Assembly (NCBI GenBank): GCA_947683425.1
Contig: CANTUQ010000159.1
Coordinates: 3,982,001 to 4,046,000, forward strand
Length of the DNA: 64,000 nt
Direction of reading: 5' to 3'
From: Excoecaria cochinchinensis
Lineage: Eukaryota > Streptophyta > Magnoliopsida > Malpighiales > Euphorbiaceae
Shown one piece after another: positions 35,376 to 46,750 of the stretch; position 1 is the first letter of the stretch, and each line of letters starts with the position of its first letter. The notes beneath the pieces were generated by a model that ran no database searches, was not told where the DNA came from, and saw only the letters and a list, made by a program, of their open reading frames with translations. The position numbers and the translations under genes were made by a program.

Positions 35376-35720
35376 AAATACCTCAAAGGTGCCTAAAGGT
35401 ACCATGAGGCTAGATGATCCTTTCCAATGTTCTATTGGGAAGGAGGCATCCAAGATGTCTCATGGCACCCAAGATCAAAAAGACGCGAACCAATCCCTCG
35501 AATCCTAAAAGCGGGTTCAAAGAGAGCCTAGGTTTGGCGCGTGTCACACCTGTGCCTAACTTTTTCCAGGAATGGATCCAACCCACTCCAGCGGCTTTTA
35601 TTCATCTTTTTTTAAAGGACAGACTGCCTATTTCCAGGTTTTCACCCTGCCCTTTGGCCTAACTTTTGCTTAGAGAGCCAATTACGGTTTTTATCTCTAA
35701 CAGCCTTCTTTTTTTTTTAG

Positions 35721-36089
35721 GGCATGACTGCAAGAAAAGTTGAAGCTACTATCAGAGCCCCCTTCTAGAGTAATCGATAATTATTCACTGAGGAATTTTC
35801 TCCCTAAGCATCTATTGCATTCCTTTGCCTCTCTTGGTGAATGTGTTGCCAGATTGGGTAAGGTGGTGGATGAGTATCAGGTTCCTTAGGGCTTCATGAG
35901 GTTGCTTTTTACATTACCACCCATTGTGCTTGATAGTTCAAAGGGATTATTGATGTAGTGAGGCATCCCTATCTTTCCAAGGTGGACCTTTATCTTTGGC
36001 TCTTACCTCCAAACATCACGGCCTCTAGGCGAGCTATCGATGAAGACTATTATGCCATCTATCGGGGGTTGTTCTTTTACTACCACTAA
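35721..36089 (+). pseudogene. Remnant of antisense accessory gene (DUF7745-like) in E
   Basis: On the strand opposite to E's gag-pol, a pyrimidine run ends in AG at 35719-35720 and a degraded coding exon follows. Its translation, broken by stops, contains DNYSLRNFLP, HSFASLGECVARLG and DEDYYAIYRG. The first two align with the second exon of the antisense gene in F (EYSPRNFLP, YSFTTLDEGTARFG). Conserved order and orientation show that the antisense gene is ancestral to this group. It is non-functional. Confidence 0.65.
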
Positions 36090-36381
36090 TGCATTCAAGA
36101 GGTAGGTGCTTAGTCTCGCAATCGATACTAGAACTCATCGACTTAGACATCCGGATGGTGAGAGCAGTAGCAGAGTGTAGCCATTTAGATTTCATGCATT
36201 CAGCAATGAACGATATTTCTCTTTTTATAAATGAACTAGAAAATAATGAATACATGTATTTGCAAAAATTGTGTACATTTCAATATGATTTCTCTATACA
36301 TGATCATTATCTAACATCGATTCAAAATGGAAAACTACATCTAATCTCAGAGTAGATCTTGTAAGCATCAAACTCCTGTCT

Positions 36382-36521
36382 CCAATCAGCCCTCTCGGGT
36401 TTTCTTCATTGGACATTTTCTCTCAAGCCTCTAATTTTTGCCCAGGATGCCTTTTTTCAGTTTTCACCCTGACGAGGCGCCCATTTTTAGCAAGGCCGCC
36501 TTTTTTTGATTTATGACTTGC
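36382..36521 (-). other. Post-pol hairpins of E
   Basis: These are the three pol-proximal hairpins of the series: CCAAT (36382-36386) with ATTGG (36408-36412), a CAGGATG-type hairpin near 36445-36472, and a GCAAGGC-type hairpin at about 36490-36521. The pieces of hairpins 4 and 5 lie at 35620-35700. Confidence 0.5.
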
Positions 36522-36554
36522 GGGGCTTTTATTCTCTTCTTTTGATTTTTAGTC

Positions 36555-37325
36555 TTTAGCCATGGAACTTCTTGGGTCTGTCGATGTTGACTGATTCTTT
36601 GAAGTCATCTTCATCGCTATCTATTGCTGCTCTCTTGGATAATAATCTCTGGAGAACAAATGGGCCTTCCTACACTGGTCTGAATTTTCCTCATTCGTCT
36701 GGAACATTCGGACTCATTTGCTTGAAGACTGAATCTCTCTCTCCCGTCGAATGCTTTTCGACCTTCTTCCTGAATGATCGAGTAGAGTGTTTTCTGATAG
36801 ATCTGATTGTGGCAGTAATCCCATGGCATGTCCTCATCTAATGTGTTTAACTACTGCTGCCATTGCTGCACCCTATCGGCTTCTGGAATCTGGGCTTCCA
36901 TGACTATCCTAAAGATTTGAGCTCTACTCCGACTGGCCATCACTGCTTCTGCTCCATGTGACTCTCGTAGAGTTTTCGATAGTAGTTCTCTAGCCTCGAA
37001 GTGCAAAAGGGCCATTTTTCTGCCTGATCTTTGTAGTTTTGAACCATCTTGACCCAGATCTCCTTGTTAACAGCCTTTCCTTCCACATTGGTTTGAGGGC
37101 CATACAGGGAGGACTTGTGGTCTTTAATGTCATACCTCTGGAGCAACTCCCTAGCCTTATCTATAAATTGTCCTTCCATCCTTGAATCCTGTGTGGTGTG
37201 GGAGACCATATCGACATATCGGATACTTTTCGATGACCCTATCTGTTGGAGACCATAGGGTGCACCTCCCCTATAATGTCTATTCCCAAACTCGAGCAAC
37301 CAGTATGCATTGTAAGTCAATAGAA
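36555..37325 (-). pseudogene. Element E integrase C-terminal remnant
   Basis: A degenerate minus-strand reading matches the integrase of B from the catalytic-core region to the end. Near 37130 YDIKDHKSSLYGPQTNVEGKAVNKE corresponds to the PQANGAVEAANK region (Ala changed to Gly after Glu), and a GPF-like region lies at about 36650. Several stops and frameshifts break it. It cannot be functional. Confidence 0.75.
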
Positions 37326-37346
37326 TCCTTTTGATCCTTTTCGAAA

Positions 37347-37560
37347 GTCAAGAAAAATAGCAAATTACGGGCATGTGTAGATCAATGGGATTTGAACAAA
37401 GCTTGCCCCCAAATAGTTTCTCTTTTTTTTTTCTACATATTGATTCTTTTCCTTCCTTCTCCTCTTTTTTTTTCAGTATGTTTTTTTTTTGTGTTTTTTT
37501 TTATGTTCTTCTTTTTTTTTCGGGCAAGCTTTGTTTAAATCATGATAGCTCATACTTTAT
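37347..37560. repeat. Fold-back of an RT fragment in E
   Basis: At 37347-37413 a piece of RT reads on the plus strand (RACVDQWDLNKACP), opposite to the rest of E. At about 37518-37560 the homologous piece reads on the minus strand (HDLNKACP). The facing copies AACAAAGCTTGCCC and GGGCAAGCTTTGTT are separated by about 100 bases of T-rich DNA. This looks like an inversion or template-switch product within RT. Confidence 0.75.
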
Positions 37561-38030
37561 CGCTCTTCTTGACTATTAGGATGACGCTGACCAACTAAAT
37601 CAGGTGTTGAATTTCGACAAGAAATTTTGGCTTTATCTTTGCTTGTGGATCCCTTCTTTAACCTTCTCTGCCCATTCTAGCTTAAATCTTTTGGGCTTCT
37701 GCTTGGCCGGTCCATGATCAGGATATGTTGGAATGGTGTGCTTGGCAATTCCATGATCAACTCTTAGCATGTCTTCATAGGTTCAGGCAAAGACTTTTTC
37801 ATATTTTCTTGAATTTCTCTCAAGTTTTGATCTCTCTTCAGGAGTTACATTAGATGCTATCAAGATTTTCTTTGGGTTTTCCAAAGTTCTGAGATGAAAT
37901 GGAGTAACATCAATTGAATCAATATCAAATAGGGATGAGTCATGATCATGATTATGCATAATGAAATCATAAGAGATATCACAGAAATAAGCAAAAACGT
38001 TCATCTTATTAATGAAATTAGAATGTCATT
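37518..38030 (-). pseudogene. Element E RT N-terminal remnant
   Basis: The minus-strand translation holds LRTLENPKKILIASNVTPEE and KYEKVFA, matching the segment before RT in B and C, then a stop. Degenerate sequence continues up to DLNKACP, where it meets the fold-back. The RT active site and both RNase H domains are missing. Confidence 0.75.
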
Positions 38031-38139
38031 ATTAACAGTTCAAAAATAAAAAGAACATTCTAAATAGCTAATTATTTTCCTCTCTTTTCAACACAGATGC
38101 TACAGTTGGTGGTCCATTATCATCCTCAAGAACCATCCT

Positions 38140-39175
38140 CCCTTCCCCAATTTAGGCACTTAATCCATCTTATTCTTTCCCTCTCGCTTTTCTGGGTCAG
38201 AGATCTGCTTGGAGTCAATCAGATCTTGAATAGCATGTCTCAAGGTCTTACAATTATCGTGGTATGCCCGATGTGTGGTTGGAAGGCACAATACTGATCG
38301 CCCTTATGATCGGGTTATCCCTGGCTTTTAGCGGGCCTAGCCAGCAATGGTTGTAGCATCCCCTCCTTCATTAGCCTCTTAAGGACCCAGGATAAGGATC
38401 TGCCTAAATTAGAAAAATGCCTTCGATTCACTTCTGTGGTTGGCACTTTTCCTATCCTTAGGGCACCACTGGTATTATCATAACAACCCACTCTTAGACT
38501 TGCAGGACCAGTAACAGTTTTATTGAGAGGCATTCGGGTAGTTGTAAGCTTGGACTTCATAATTTATTTTTCAAGATCGCCTATCTCTTTTTTCGTGCTT
38601 GAGGACCTAGGGATGCCTATTGACTATGAAGGCTCTGTTCCTTCTACCTTTCTTACTTATTCTTGTAACTGCATCAAAGATCCCTTCGATGTTTCACCTA
38701 AGTACGGACTTGAGCCTGACCATAAATCATATTCTACCCTTGACGATTTACTATTTAGAGTTTGCATAACTGCTGAAATGTCTTCCTTTTCAGGAATATA
38801 GTCGTACTCTAGAGCAGGCTTCTTGTCTCTTCCTTGCTCGACTGGCAAAATAAAGGGTGCCTTGACTCTAGGTTCGAAAGTAAAAGGAGTCATTGCAGTC
38901 ATCGTAGTATAGGCCTTCTTGACAATGGCCGACTCCACTTGGTTAAGGGTAGTAGTTGCCATAAGTTGAGCTTGGAGAATCAGTGCCATGGCATCCATTC
39001 TTTCTTTAATCATGGCCAACAGCCTTTTTTCAAGCTCTTCGAACCTTCTATCCATCTCCTGGGCAATTAGGGCACGAGTCTCTTCAGTCTGTTGTGAGGG
39101 GCCAGCCATTTCTAATACCTTCAAAAGCTTTGGTAAGGATGCTAAATCTTGGTCAGCCAACCCAACCTCTAATCA
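38140..39175 (-). pseudogene. Element E gag remnant
   Basis: The N-terminal part (from 39160; conserved start MAGPSQQ... RALIAQEMDRRFEE) is open to 38657. The gag core domain is deleted. The later part, FSNLGRSLSWVLKRLMKEG, and the zinc-knuckle-like region with DLIDSKQISDPEKRE follow to about 38140. It supports the choice of gag start in B and C because the Met before RALIA is conserved. Confidence 0.8.
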
Positions 39176-40180
39176 CTCTTTAGACAACTATCTGGATCCC
39201 TTAACCACCCAAGCAAATGGACTACAGTGGCTGAAAAGCAAAGAGTTAGAATGATGTATGAATGACACACTATGCCTGGTCGTGTTGTACAACAAATGGT
39301 ATACAATGGCTAAAAACTCAATGAGGTTAGAATAATGTATGCAATGCATGGAACAGATTTATGCACAGGGTGATATGTATATGTAAAGATTATATGCATA
39401 TAATAGAATGTACACACGCACGAAGGAAATGTATATGTTTTTTTAACATGCATGAATGACATGCGATACATGAGCTTGCTGTGCAACATCCACAACCACA
39501 TGCAAGTAAGTAGACCCTTCCAACCTTATCTCTCCCACACACTAGGTCGTGAGGTCTCTGTCCTAAGTGGGCTTGATCCATTAACAGGGAACCCAATGGT
39601 CACGTATGGTGCATGGTGAAAAACTGGCATCATAACCTCTCTTAGCTAATGTGCATACGCATGGGTTTTGACCATTGTGTATTTAGGCAGTCCGAATAAA
39701 TCGACATGGGCCTATCGGGGCATGAAAGCCTTTGATTAGGTGACCAATCAAATTATCTGGGTTTGTCCAATACATAATGATCCATATAGCAAGCAAGGTA
39801 TTATGGTTCATACCACCTAGGGGAAGTATCTATTGCCATTATATGAGCTTTGGCCAGGGTGATGATACTTTAAATCTACCCAAGCATGGTCCCTACCAAC
39901 GGGTCTAGCTCATCATGAGTGTAACGACCAGTCGGGTCGCCATTTAATATACAATGATGGCACGAGGCTTGAGCTGGTGATTATCCTTAACACTTTTCTA
40001 CATTAAGTGAACGTAGGGTCGTGCTTCGGGAATGCACCGGCGTTAATAGAGGAACCAAACTAGTGTAGATCTAAGGCTCTAATGATATACAATGCAATTT
40101 CGAAAAGGGATGAAAATTTTAAATTAAAACTCAATTATAAGTTTCAATCAAGGCACTTTCGAAGCGAAGTCTCTTTTAAG
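39176..40180 (-). other. Element E leader
   Basis: No gene is seen. The leader is alignable with B, C and F throughout. The hairpin equivalent to B 3382-3404 reads CCCTAC...GTAG here, a compensatory variant. A T-rich run ends in CAG near 39233-39229 on the minus strand. Confidence 0.6.
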
Positions 40181-40198
40181 TCCCCAGCGGAGTTGTCA
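40181..40198 (-). promoter_or_regulatory. Element E primer-binding site, two mismatches
   Basis: The minus strand reads TGACAACTCCGCTGGGGA. Compared with the other elements, the fourth and fifth bases and the middle A have changed; the G in CCGCTGGGG fits a tRNA-Arg variant. The site is decayed. Confidence 0.75.
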
Positions 40199-40371
40199 CT
40201 GTGACGTGTGCCAAACCTCGGGGTGCCTCAAATAGCCTGCTTTTAGGGCTTTCAACAGAGGCTCATTAAAACTTGTAAGAAATTACAAGTGCGTCTATTT
40301 TGGGCAACAAGGAGGTTTCTTGGAGTCGCCACCCAATAGAACTTTAGGAAAGGTTTTTTAACCTCAGTGAG

Positions 40372-40680
40372 CCTAAGACAGCGCTGCTATGTCCATTTTG
40401 GGCAAGCCGGGGGTATCTTGGAGGCCCCACCCTAATACATTAGGATGGCCCTCTCGCCTCGCGGAGCCTAGGATTTATGCTGCTACGTCCATCTTAGGCA
40501 AGCTAGAGGGGTCTTGGAGGCCCCATCCTAATAGAATATTAGGATGGCCCTCTCGCCTCATGGAGCCTAGGACTATGCAAGTTGGGCCTTTTTCAGGATA
40601 CAAGAGGTGTCTTGGAGGCCCCACCCCAATAGAACATTGAGGTGGCCCTCTCGCCTCGTTGAGCCCAAAGACCAGAGAAG
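40372..40680 (-). repeat. Tandem U5 units with co-varying hairpins, element E
   Basis: About three units of roughly 100 bp each contain the signature 'ggaggcccca.cctaat...attaggatggccctctcgcct'. The hairpins differ in sequence but not in form: CCATCCTAATA with TATTAGGATGG, CACCCTAAT with ATTAGGATG, and CCACC.CAAT with ATTG.GGTGG. T:A to C:G exchanges occur on both sides. Confidence 0.75.
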
Positions 40681-41542
40681 GTTTGGGACTTCCCATTTGT
40701 TCATACATTGGTTAAGTTTATAATTGAGTTTTGAATTTAGCGTTTCATCCCATTTCTCATTCAATTCAGTGCAATTTAATTAAAGTGCATGGTTGGTCAT
40801 TCAAGGAAAGCAATAAATAAAAGTATAATTAAAATGAAGCATATGAAAATAAATTACAACAAAACTAGGGGCCAAATACAACCCCCATTGTAAATAAAAT
40901 ACACATCATACATAAAGCGGGTTATTTATTAAGAATGAGGACATTGATCCTCCCATTTATACCTTAAAAAAGGGTGTTAAAGGTGATGGTTTATTTGGGT
41001 ATGAAAAAAACACTAGAACGTTGATCCCATTTTTATTTAGAAGAAAAATCAAATTAATTAATGTAAATATTTTTGTGATTTTCTTATTAAACGTGCATAA
41101 ATAATTTTATTAAAGATTACATAGTAAAATAAATGAACAATCAGAGTAAGGAAAACAATACAAACAATCAAAAATTAAGGAAAAGACCACGCCAAACGAG
41201 CCTCCTGGATCTCCCCATGTGCTCGCGAAAATGCCCAAGCAAAGAAAATAAGTTTTGAAATAAAAATAAACACAAATAAAATAATATTAGTAATTAAATC
41301 AATAAGATCAATTAAATGCATAAAATAATAAATAACAAATTAAAATAAATAAAATGAGATGACATCAAAAGAATGATAAATGAATTAAAATGTTAATCAA
41401 TCAAAATAAATGAAAAAATGCATTATGAATGACAAAAGGATTAAATGATGTGATTGAAATAAATAAAAACTTGTTAATAAATTAATACATAAAAATATAA
41501 ACATAACAATAATATTAATAATAAAGAAAAAGAATGATAATG

Positions 41543-41552
<10 letters not shown>

Positions 41553-41618
<66 letters not shown>

Positions 41619-41630
41619 TAATAATAATAA

Positions 41631-41662
<32 letters not shown>
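41553..41662 (-). repeat. (TAA)n microsatellite in the E LTR
   Basis: AAT repeat with a few interruptions, at the place of the microsatellites of the other families. Confidence 0.93.
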
Positions 41663-41663
<1 letters not shown>

Positions 41664-42256
41664 AAAAAATTATATGATGATAATAACAATAACATATTAA
41701 TAATGATAATAATAACAATAATATATAAACATATTAAATAAAATAAATATACAAACAATAAAATAAATAAATAAATGAAAACAATAAAAGATTTACATGT
41801 TAATAAATTAAATATGAAGAAAAATAAATAAAAGAAAATAAAAAAAAAAAGATCAAACCCAGAATGTTTACCCTCAGAGTTCGGATTCGATGAAGGTAAA
41901 AATGATAATTGATTTCCTTGTTTTTGATTTGCAAGATTAGAGTTGAATATGATAAAAATTGGAATTTTATTCCAAGAAATAAATATGCTTGGAAAATATG
42001 ATGAAAACTAAAAAAACAAGTCAAAAAATGAATTTTGAGAGCAAACAATTATTTTATTTGTCTCAAAATTAATTTGCATCAACAAAATTCCATCTAAAAT
42101 TCTTAGAAGAAATTCTCTTCAACAAAAGAAGAAGAAGAATTGAATTTTTTTTTTTCTTTTAGGGGAAAACTTAGAGAGAATTGTTGAAGAAGAAGAAAAG
42201 AAACTTTAGAAAACCCTAAAAAATGAACCCCCCTTTTTTTCTCTTTCCATCTTTTT

Positions 42257-42265
42257 CTTTTTATA
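42257..42265 (-). promoter_or_regulatory. Candidate TATA box of the E LTR
   Basis: TATAAAAAG on the minus strand, downstream of the GC-rich patch at 42440-42600. This is the same order, GC island then TATA, as in A and F. Confidence 0.45.
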
Positions 42266-42818
42266 TCAAAAGAAAAATGAAAACCTAACTAATTAATAAA
42301 AAAACTTAATTAAATAAGATATTACTAATTTTAAATTTTAAAAATGGAAAAAATCATTAAAAACCCTAAAACATGGGATAGAAAATCAAATTTGGGTGAA
42401 AATATCAGAAAAAAACTGATATTTGGGTGAAATTGGCATTTTTCGGCAGAATGGGGCCGACCGAAGCCCGTCGATGCGTGCGATGGGTGTCGGTCGCGCG
42501 CGAATGCGTGCTGCGTGTTGTTCCGCGTAGGCAACGCACGCTGGCTCTCCGCGCAGCGCCCGCGCACTTGCGCGCTGCTGTGTCGACACTCGCGAAAATA
42601 TTTTTTTAAAAATTTTAAATTTAACTAAAAATACTACAGTTTCTAAACTCCATTTTTCAAATCTAATTTTCAAAATATTTTTTATTATTTTTTATTTTTC
42701 ATTATAAAATGCAAATTTGACAAGGAAATCATCATTTTTAACTTTTTTGCCTGTGAGTAGGCATCTTATCATCATTGGGTAACTCCTATTTGGGTTGTCT
42801 CGGGACCCGGTGTCTACA

Positions 42819-44136
42819 GCATGCTATTTTCTTAAAAAAGGAATTCCACAAGTTCTTAGAAGATCCACTAGGATGCATTCTATTAGAATGACATATGGAT
42901 TTCTCGTTGACATGGATAAGAATGCAACTGTAGTAGACGACAATGAGTCCATAAGCTATGCAAAAGTTTTGAATAGTTTAGAATGTGAATTATGGCTTAA
43001 GGCTATGCATTCCAAAATGGACTTTATGTATGAGAACAAAGTGTGCACTTTGACTCAACCACCTGAAGGGATAAAACCCATAGGGTGTAAATGGGTCTTC
43101 AAGAAAAAAGATTGACATGGAAGGTAACATAGTTACCTATAAAGCTCGATTGGTAGCTAAAGGATATCATCAAAGAGAAAGAATCGACTTTGATGAAATC
43201 TTTTCTCAAGTAGTGATGCTTAAATCCATTAGAATACTTTTGACCATTACTACTCATTATGATTTTGAGATTTGGCAAATGGATGTGAAGACTGCTTTCC
43301 CAAATGGAAATTTGACTGAGGATATGTATATGACCAAGCCTAAAGGATTCACATCTGCAGATAGTGAAAAGGTATGCAAGCTTTAAAAATTCATCTATGG
43401 ATTGAAGCAATCATCTAAGAGCTAGAACGTTCGGTTCAATGAGATGATAAAAGAATTAGATTTCTCATAAAATGAGGATGAAGCTTTTATGTACAAAAAG
43501 GTTAGTAGGAGTGTAATAGTTTTCCTTGTTCTGTATGTAGATGACATATTGATCATAGGAAATGACATTTTTATCCTTTTAATCTGTTAAGATATGGTTA
43601 TCCAAGCAATTCTTCTTGAAAGACCTTGGAAAAGATCATATATTATGGTAATTATGATATGTAGGGATAAATTTAATAAGTTGCTGGGTCTTTCTCAATA
43701 AACATACATAGATAAAGTATTAAAGAAGTTTAATATGGAACTCTCTAAGAAAGGATTTATACCTATGGTGTATGGGAAACATCTTTCTAAGTCTATACGT
43801 CCAACGACATAAGAGGAAAGAGAGAGTTTGTATAGAATACCATATACATTTGCAATTGGTTCTATCATGTATCCTAATATTGTGGACACATCCAGATTTA
43901 GCATTTAATTTAAGTGTCATAAGAAGATTACAATCTAGCTATGGAGAGGAATACTACAGTACAGTCAAGAATATCCTTAAGTGATTAAGAGGACTAAGGA
44001 TATATTCTTTGTAAATAGAGAAGGTTATTTGCATTTAAGTGGGTATATTGAAGCTAACATTCGATCAAACAAGGATGATTGTAAATCACAATTTGGTTTT
44101 ATGTTCATAATAGGAGGAGGACCAGTCAGTTGGAAG
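42819..44136 (+). pseudogene. Ty1/copia RT-RNase H remnant
   Basis: A degraded copia polyprotein fragment. In order are RRSTR, the RT start (WLKAMHSKMDFM, GCKWVFKKK, YKARLVAKGY), IWQMDVKTAFPNG, IYGLKQ, the active-site motif LYVDDILIIG (about 43534-43560) and an RNase H tail (DDCKSQFGF). At least six stops and several frameshifts are present. The left side is cut by element E and the right side by the LTR at 44137. It is the oldest layer visible in this half of the window. Confidence 0.85.
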
Positions 44137-44717
44137 TGTAACATCCCAATGCCCCATAGGAGGATATAGGAGTGCTACGGACACTTACACTTTCATATTA
44201 TATTAATAATAATTATCCAAGCTAACATAAGGTGAACTTAAAACAACACATGTCAAAAACTATTATCATTAATATTAGCTAATTAAAGTTTACATTTAAA
44301 AGTACAAAATTATAATATACATTTACATATTCTTGATATACAAAATATGGAACATTATCTATACAATAAAAAAGATTAAACCTAACTAGAAGGCTTCTCC
44401 TAGTGGCCAGCAGATGTTCCTCTCAAAACTTGAGTTTCCAAGCTATGAACCTATAAGGGAGATAAACACCCATACTAAGCTATGGCTCAGTGGGGATACA
44501 TATAGAACACAGTCTAATGCAGGAAATCACAAATTAACATATAATAATATAACATGCTATAGATAAATAATAAGTCAAACATTCGATAATATATATTCTC
44601 CATGTCATTATCTTCACTACATATTAACGATGCAATATACTCTAAATTGTTTCTAAATCATGGCAATTATAACATTAAATGCAATACTATAATCAATCAA
44701 TGAATTAACAATCTTAG
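44137..44717. repeat. LTR fragment related to the solo LTR at 57239
   Basis: The fragment starts TGTAACATCCCAATG and resembles the start of the solo LTR (TGTAACACCCCGATA... GGATACCGGAGTGCCACG) over at least 45 bases. It is inserted in the copia remnant and cut at 44717 by element F. The last five bases, CTTAG, should be the left TSD of F. Confidence 0.65.
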
Positions 44718-45075
44718 TGTAAGCACCGTGTCCCGAGTTAGTCCGGATCAGAGATTACCCGATGAGGAAATCGATGCCCGAGTCCGAATGAACGGCTAAG
44801 ATTCAGAGATTTTTGGCCCTCTAGATTCATGAGAAATATGTTTTCTGTATTCCTGACAAAGAGGAAAAGAGAATTGGGAGTTTTAGGGTAAAAAAGTAAG
44901 TTTACCTCCACAGGCGGCCAGCCCGTCGATCACGGAATGACCATCTCTCGATGGAGAGCCCCGACGCCCGTCTATAGTACTCCGACGATCGCCGGTTAAA
45001 TCCGATTTCCTATTGGGAAATGGATTCAACCGATTCCCGTTTGTGGCTTCAAACGTCCGTCGATATTTCAAGGCC

Positions 45076-45082
45076 TATAAAA
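45076..45082 (+). promoter_or_regulatory. TATA box of the F 5' LTR
   Basis: TATAAAA within GGCCTATAAAAACC, shortly after the GC-rich motifs. The same box is kept in the 3' LTR (63574-63580). A start near 45107 is expected. Confidence 0.65.
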
Positions 45083-46723
45083 ACCTGTTTTTCACCTGTT
45101 TTGGGGGTTGGCTGGATAGTTGGACGAATTTTGCAATTTTTTACCTAAAAACACATTTCCTAGAATTCTTTCTTTCATCTCAAGATTTCTCCATTTTATT
45201 TTTGATTTTGTGAATCAAAATTAATTCGAAGGAGCTAAAACTGATTAGTTTCTAAGAATTTTGATTCCAATATTTGTGTATTTCGTGAAAATCAGGAAAG
45301 AAAAATCCAAACCCTTCTTTTCTTGATTTTTACCCATTTTCTCGTGAAGCGTGCGGGACTCGAATCATCAAGAATCCAACCTAAAAGGTAAAATCCGAGG
45401 GTAAATATTCTGGACACATATTTCATTTAGTTCATTTTAATTATTTTGCTTTTTTTGAGCTTTTTGTGTTGAAAAATTATTCTATTTGAGAAAATTTGGT
45501 TTTTACTGTTTTTCTTGAAGAACAGTAGCGACCGACGGGTTATAAGGCCACCGACGCTCATCGCTTGTTTGAGCGACGGCGCGTATGTGACGCGTTACTG
45601 CCCATTGGTCACCCCGGGATAAGCCCGTCTCTCGGATGAACGACGGCATGCCAACCCGTCGGTTGCTTCTAGAGACGCCAGTCTGTCATTCGTTAGGGCC
45701 GCCCCTGGGATCTGTTTGCAATTCTCAAAACCCTTTTTTTTCTTCATTTTCTTTCTATTCTTTTTTATCTCTATTTCTTTCTAAATCCTTTCTCTTCTGT
45801 CTTTTATCAATAGTTTTATTCTTATTATTTTAGTTCAGAATTCTAAACCTCATTTCCGTTAATATTTATTAATGTTTGTTCCTTTTCTATTAACATTCAT
45901 TGATTATTTTTGTGAAATTATTTTTATGCCTTTGGGATAATTTGGAGCTTAAGAGGAGTTTTGCCATAGGAGACTCCATTTGGTTTACCTCTTTACCCTA
46001 TATTTATTTATTTATTTATTTGTTATTTATTTATTTATCTATTTATTTGTTTATGTAATAATTTATTTATTTGTTTTTTATTGATTATTTTGTGCTCACA
46101 ATGAATTGTCTTATTCCACGTTAAATAAAAATGGATAAATATTTTATAGTAAATAAAATTGGGATTTTCTTTTTTAACTCAAGGATCTAACGTCCTAATT
46201 TCCATCCAATAAAAGCATCACAATAAAAAATTAGTTTCTTTTATAATAAGTGCATGTAAGGACCAAAGTCCTCAAAATAAATGGATTCCCCGTTTTATGT
46301 ATACCTCGCATTTTTACAATGGGAGTTGTATTCCGCTCCTAGTATTATTGTAATTTACTTTAGAATGTTTATTTTATTTGTTTATTAATGCTTTTGATGT
46401 GAATAAGTGTGCTTTTAATTAAATTTCATCATGTGGAAAGAGAGCGAATTAATAAACTCAAAATCTAATCGTAAAGTTAATCAACGTAGAAATAGATGAA
46501 AAGTCCCGAACCCAGCTCTGGTCTTTGGGCTCAACGAGGTGAGAGGTCTTTCCGATCACTCATTGGAACGTGACCTCCAAGACACCTCTTGTGTCCTTTT
46601 CAAAGACTTAATCAATAAATCCTAGGCTCCAAGGGAGAGAGGTTCATCCTGCAAGACCCCTTCTAGTTGGCCCAAAATGGATACATGCGCTGTCTTAGGC
46701 TCTCTGAGGCGAGAGAAACTTTT

Positions 46724-46750
46724 CCAATGTTTTATTGGGTGGCGACTCCA
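46724..46750 (+). promoter_or_regulatory. U5 hairpin plus tRNA-Arg-like core, element F
   Basis: CCAAT (46724-46728) pairs with ATTGG (46734-46738). TGGCGACTCCA follows at 46740-46750, 144 bases before the PBS, nearly the same distance as in B (143). Confidence 0.6.

Larger units (their letters stand above)
31858..35548 (+). mobile_element. Element D: 3' part of a related retrotransposon
   Basis: The 3' end of an internal region (31858-33001) and one LTR (33002-35548) are present. The first bases (CGCACTACCTT) match B at 11176, inside the last post-pol hairpin, so element A inserted at that point in D. The 5' part lies beyond the left edge. D in turn is inserted in the 3' region of E at 35549. 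Confidence 0.8.
33002..35548 (+). repeat. Element D 3' LTR
   Basis: The LTR is about 2.55 kb, from TGTAGACACCGGGTCCCGAG to GTGTCACA. It belongs to a different family from B/C. It has a GC-rich patch at 33255-33425, long trinucleotide runs at 34105-34296, and a U5 with the hairpin and tRNA-Arg-like core. The right flank (CCTGT, 35549-35553) should be the TSD, but its partner is off the window. Confidence 0.85.
35549..42818 (-). mobile_element. Element E: decayed Tat/Ogre-type retrotransposon
   Basis: The 5' LTR (40200-42818), PBS (40181-40198), leader, broken gag, RT and integrase pieces, the post-pol hairpins and a remnant of the antisense accessory gene are present. The internal region is only about 4.65 kb because much of gag, protease, RT and both RNase H domains has been deleted. 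The 3' LTR would lie beyond element D, off the window. E is inserted beside copia remnant sequence at 42819. Confidence 0.85.
40200..42818 (-). repeat. Element E 5' LTR
   Basis: The LTR is about 2.62 kb; on the minus strand it starts TGTAGACACCGGGTCCCGAG at 42818 and ends CACGTCACA at 40200. Its U3 has a GC-rich patch at 42440-42600 and a TATA-like TATAAAAAG (42265-42257). The TAA run is at 41553-41662. U5 is expanded into repeated hairpin units (40372-40680). Confidence 0.88.
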
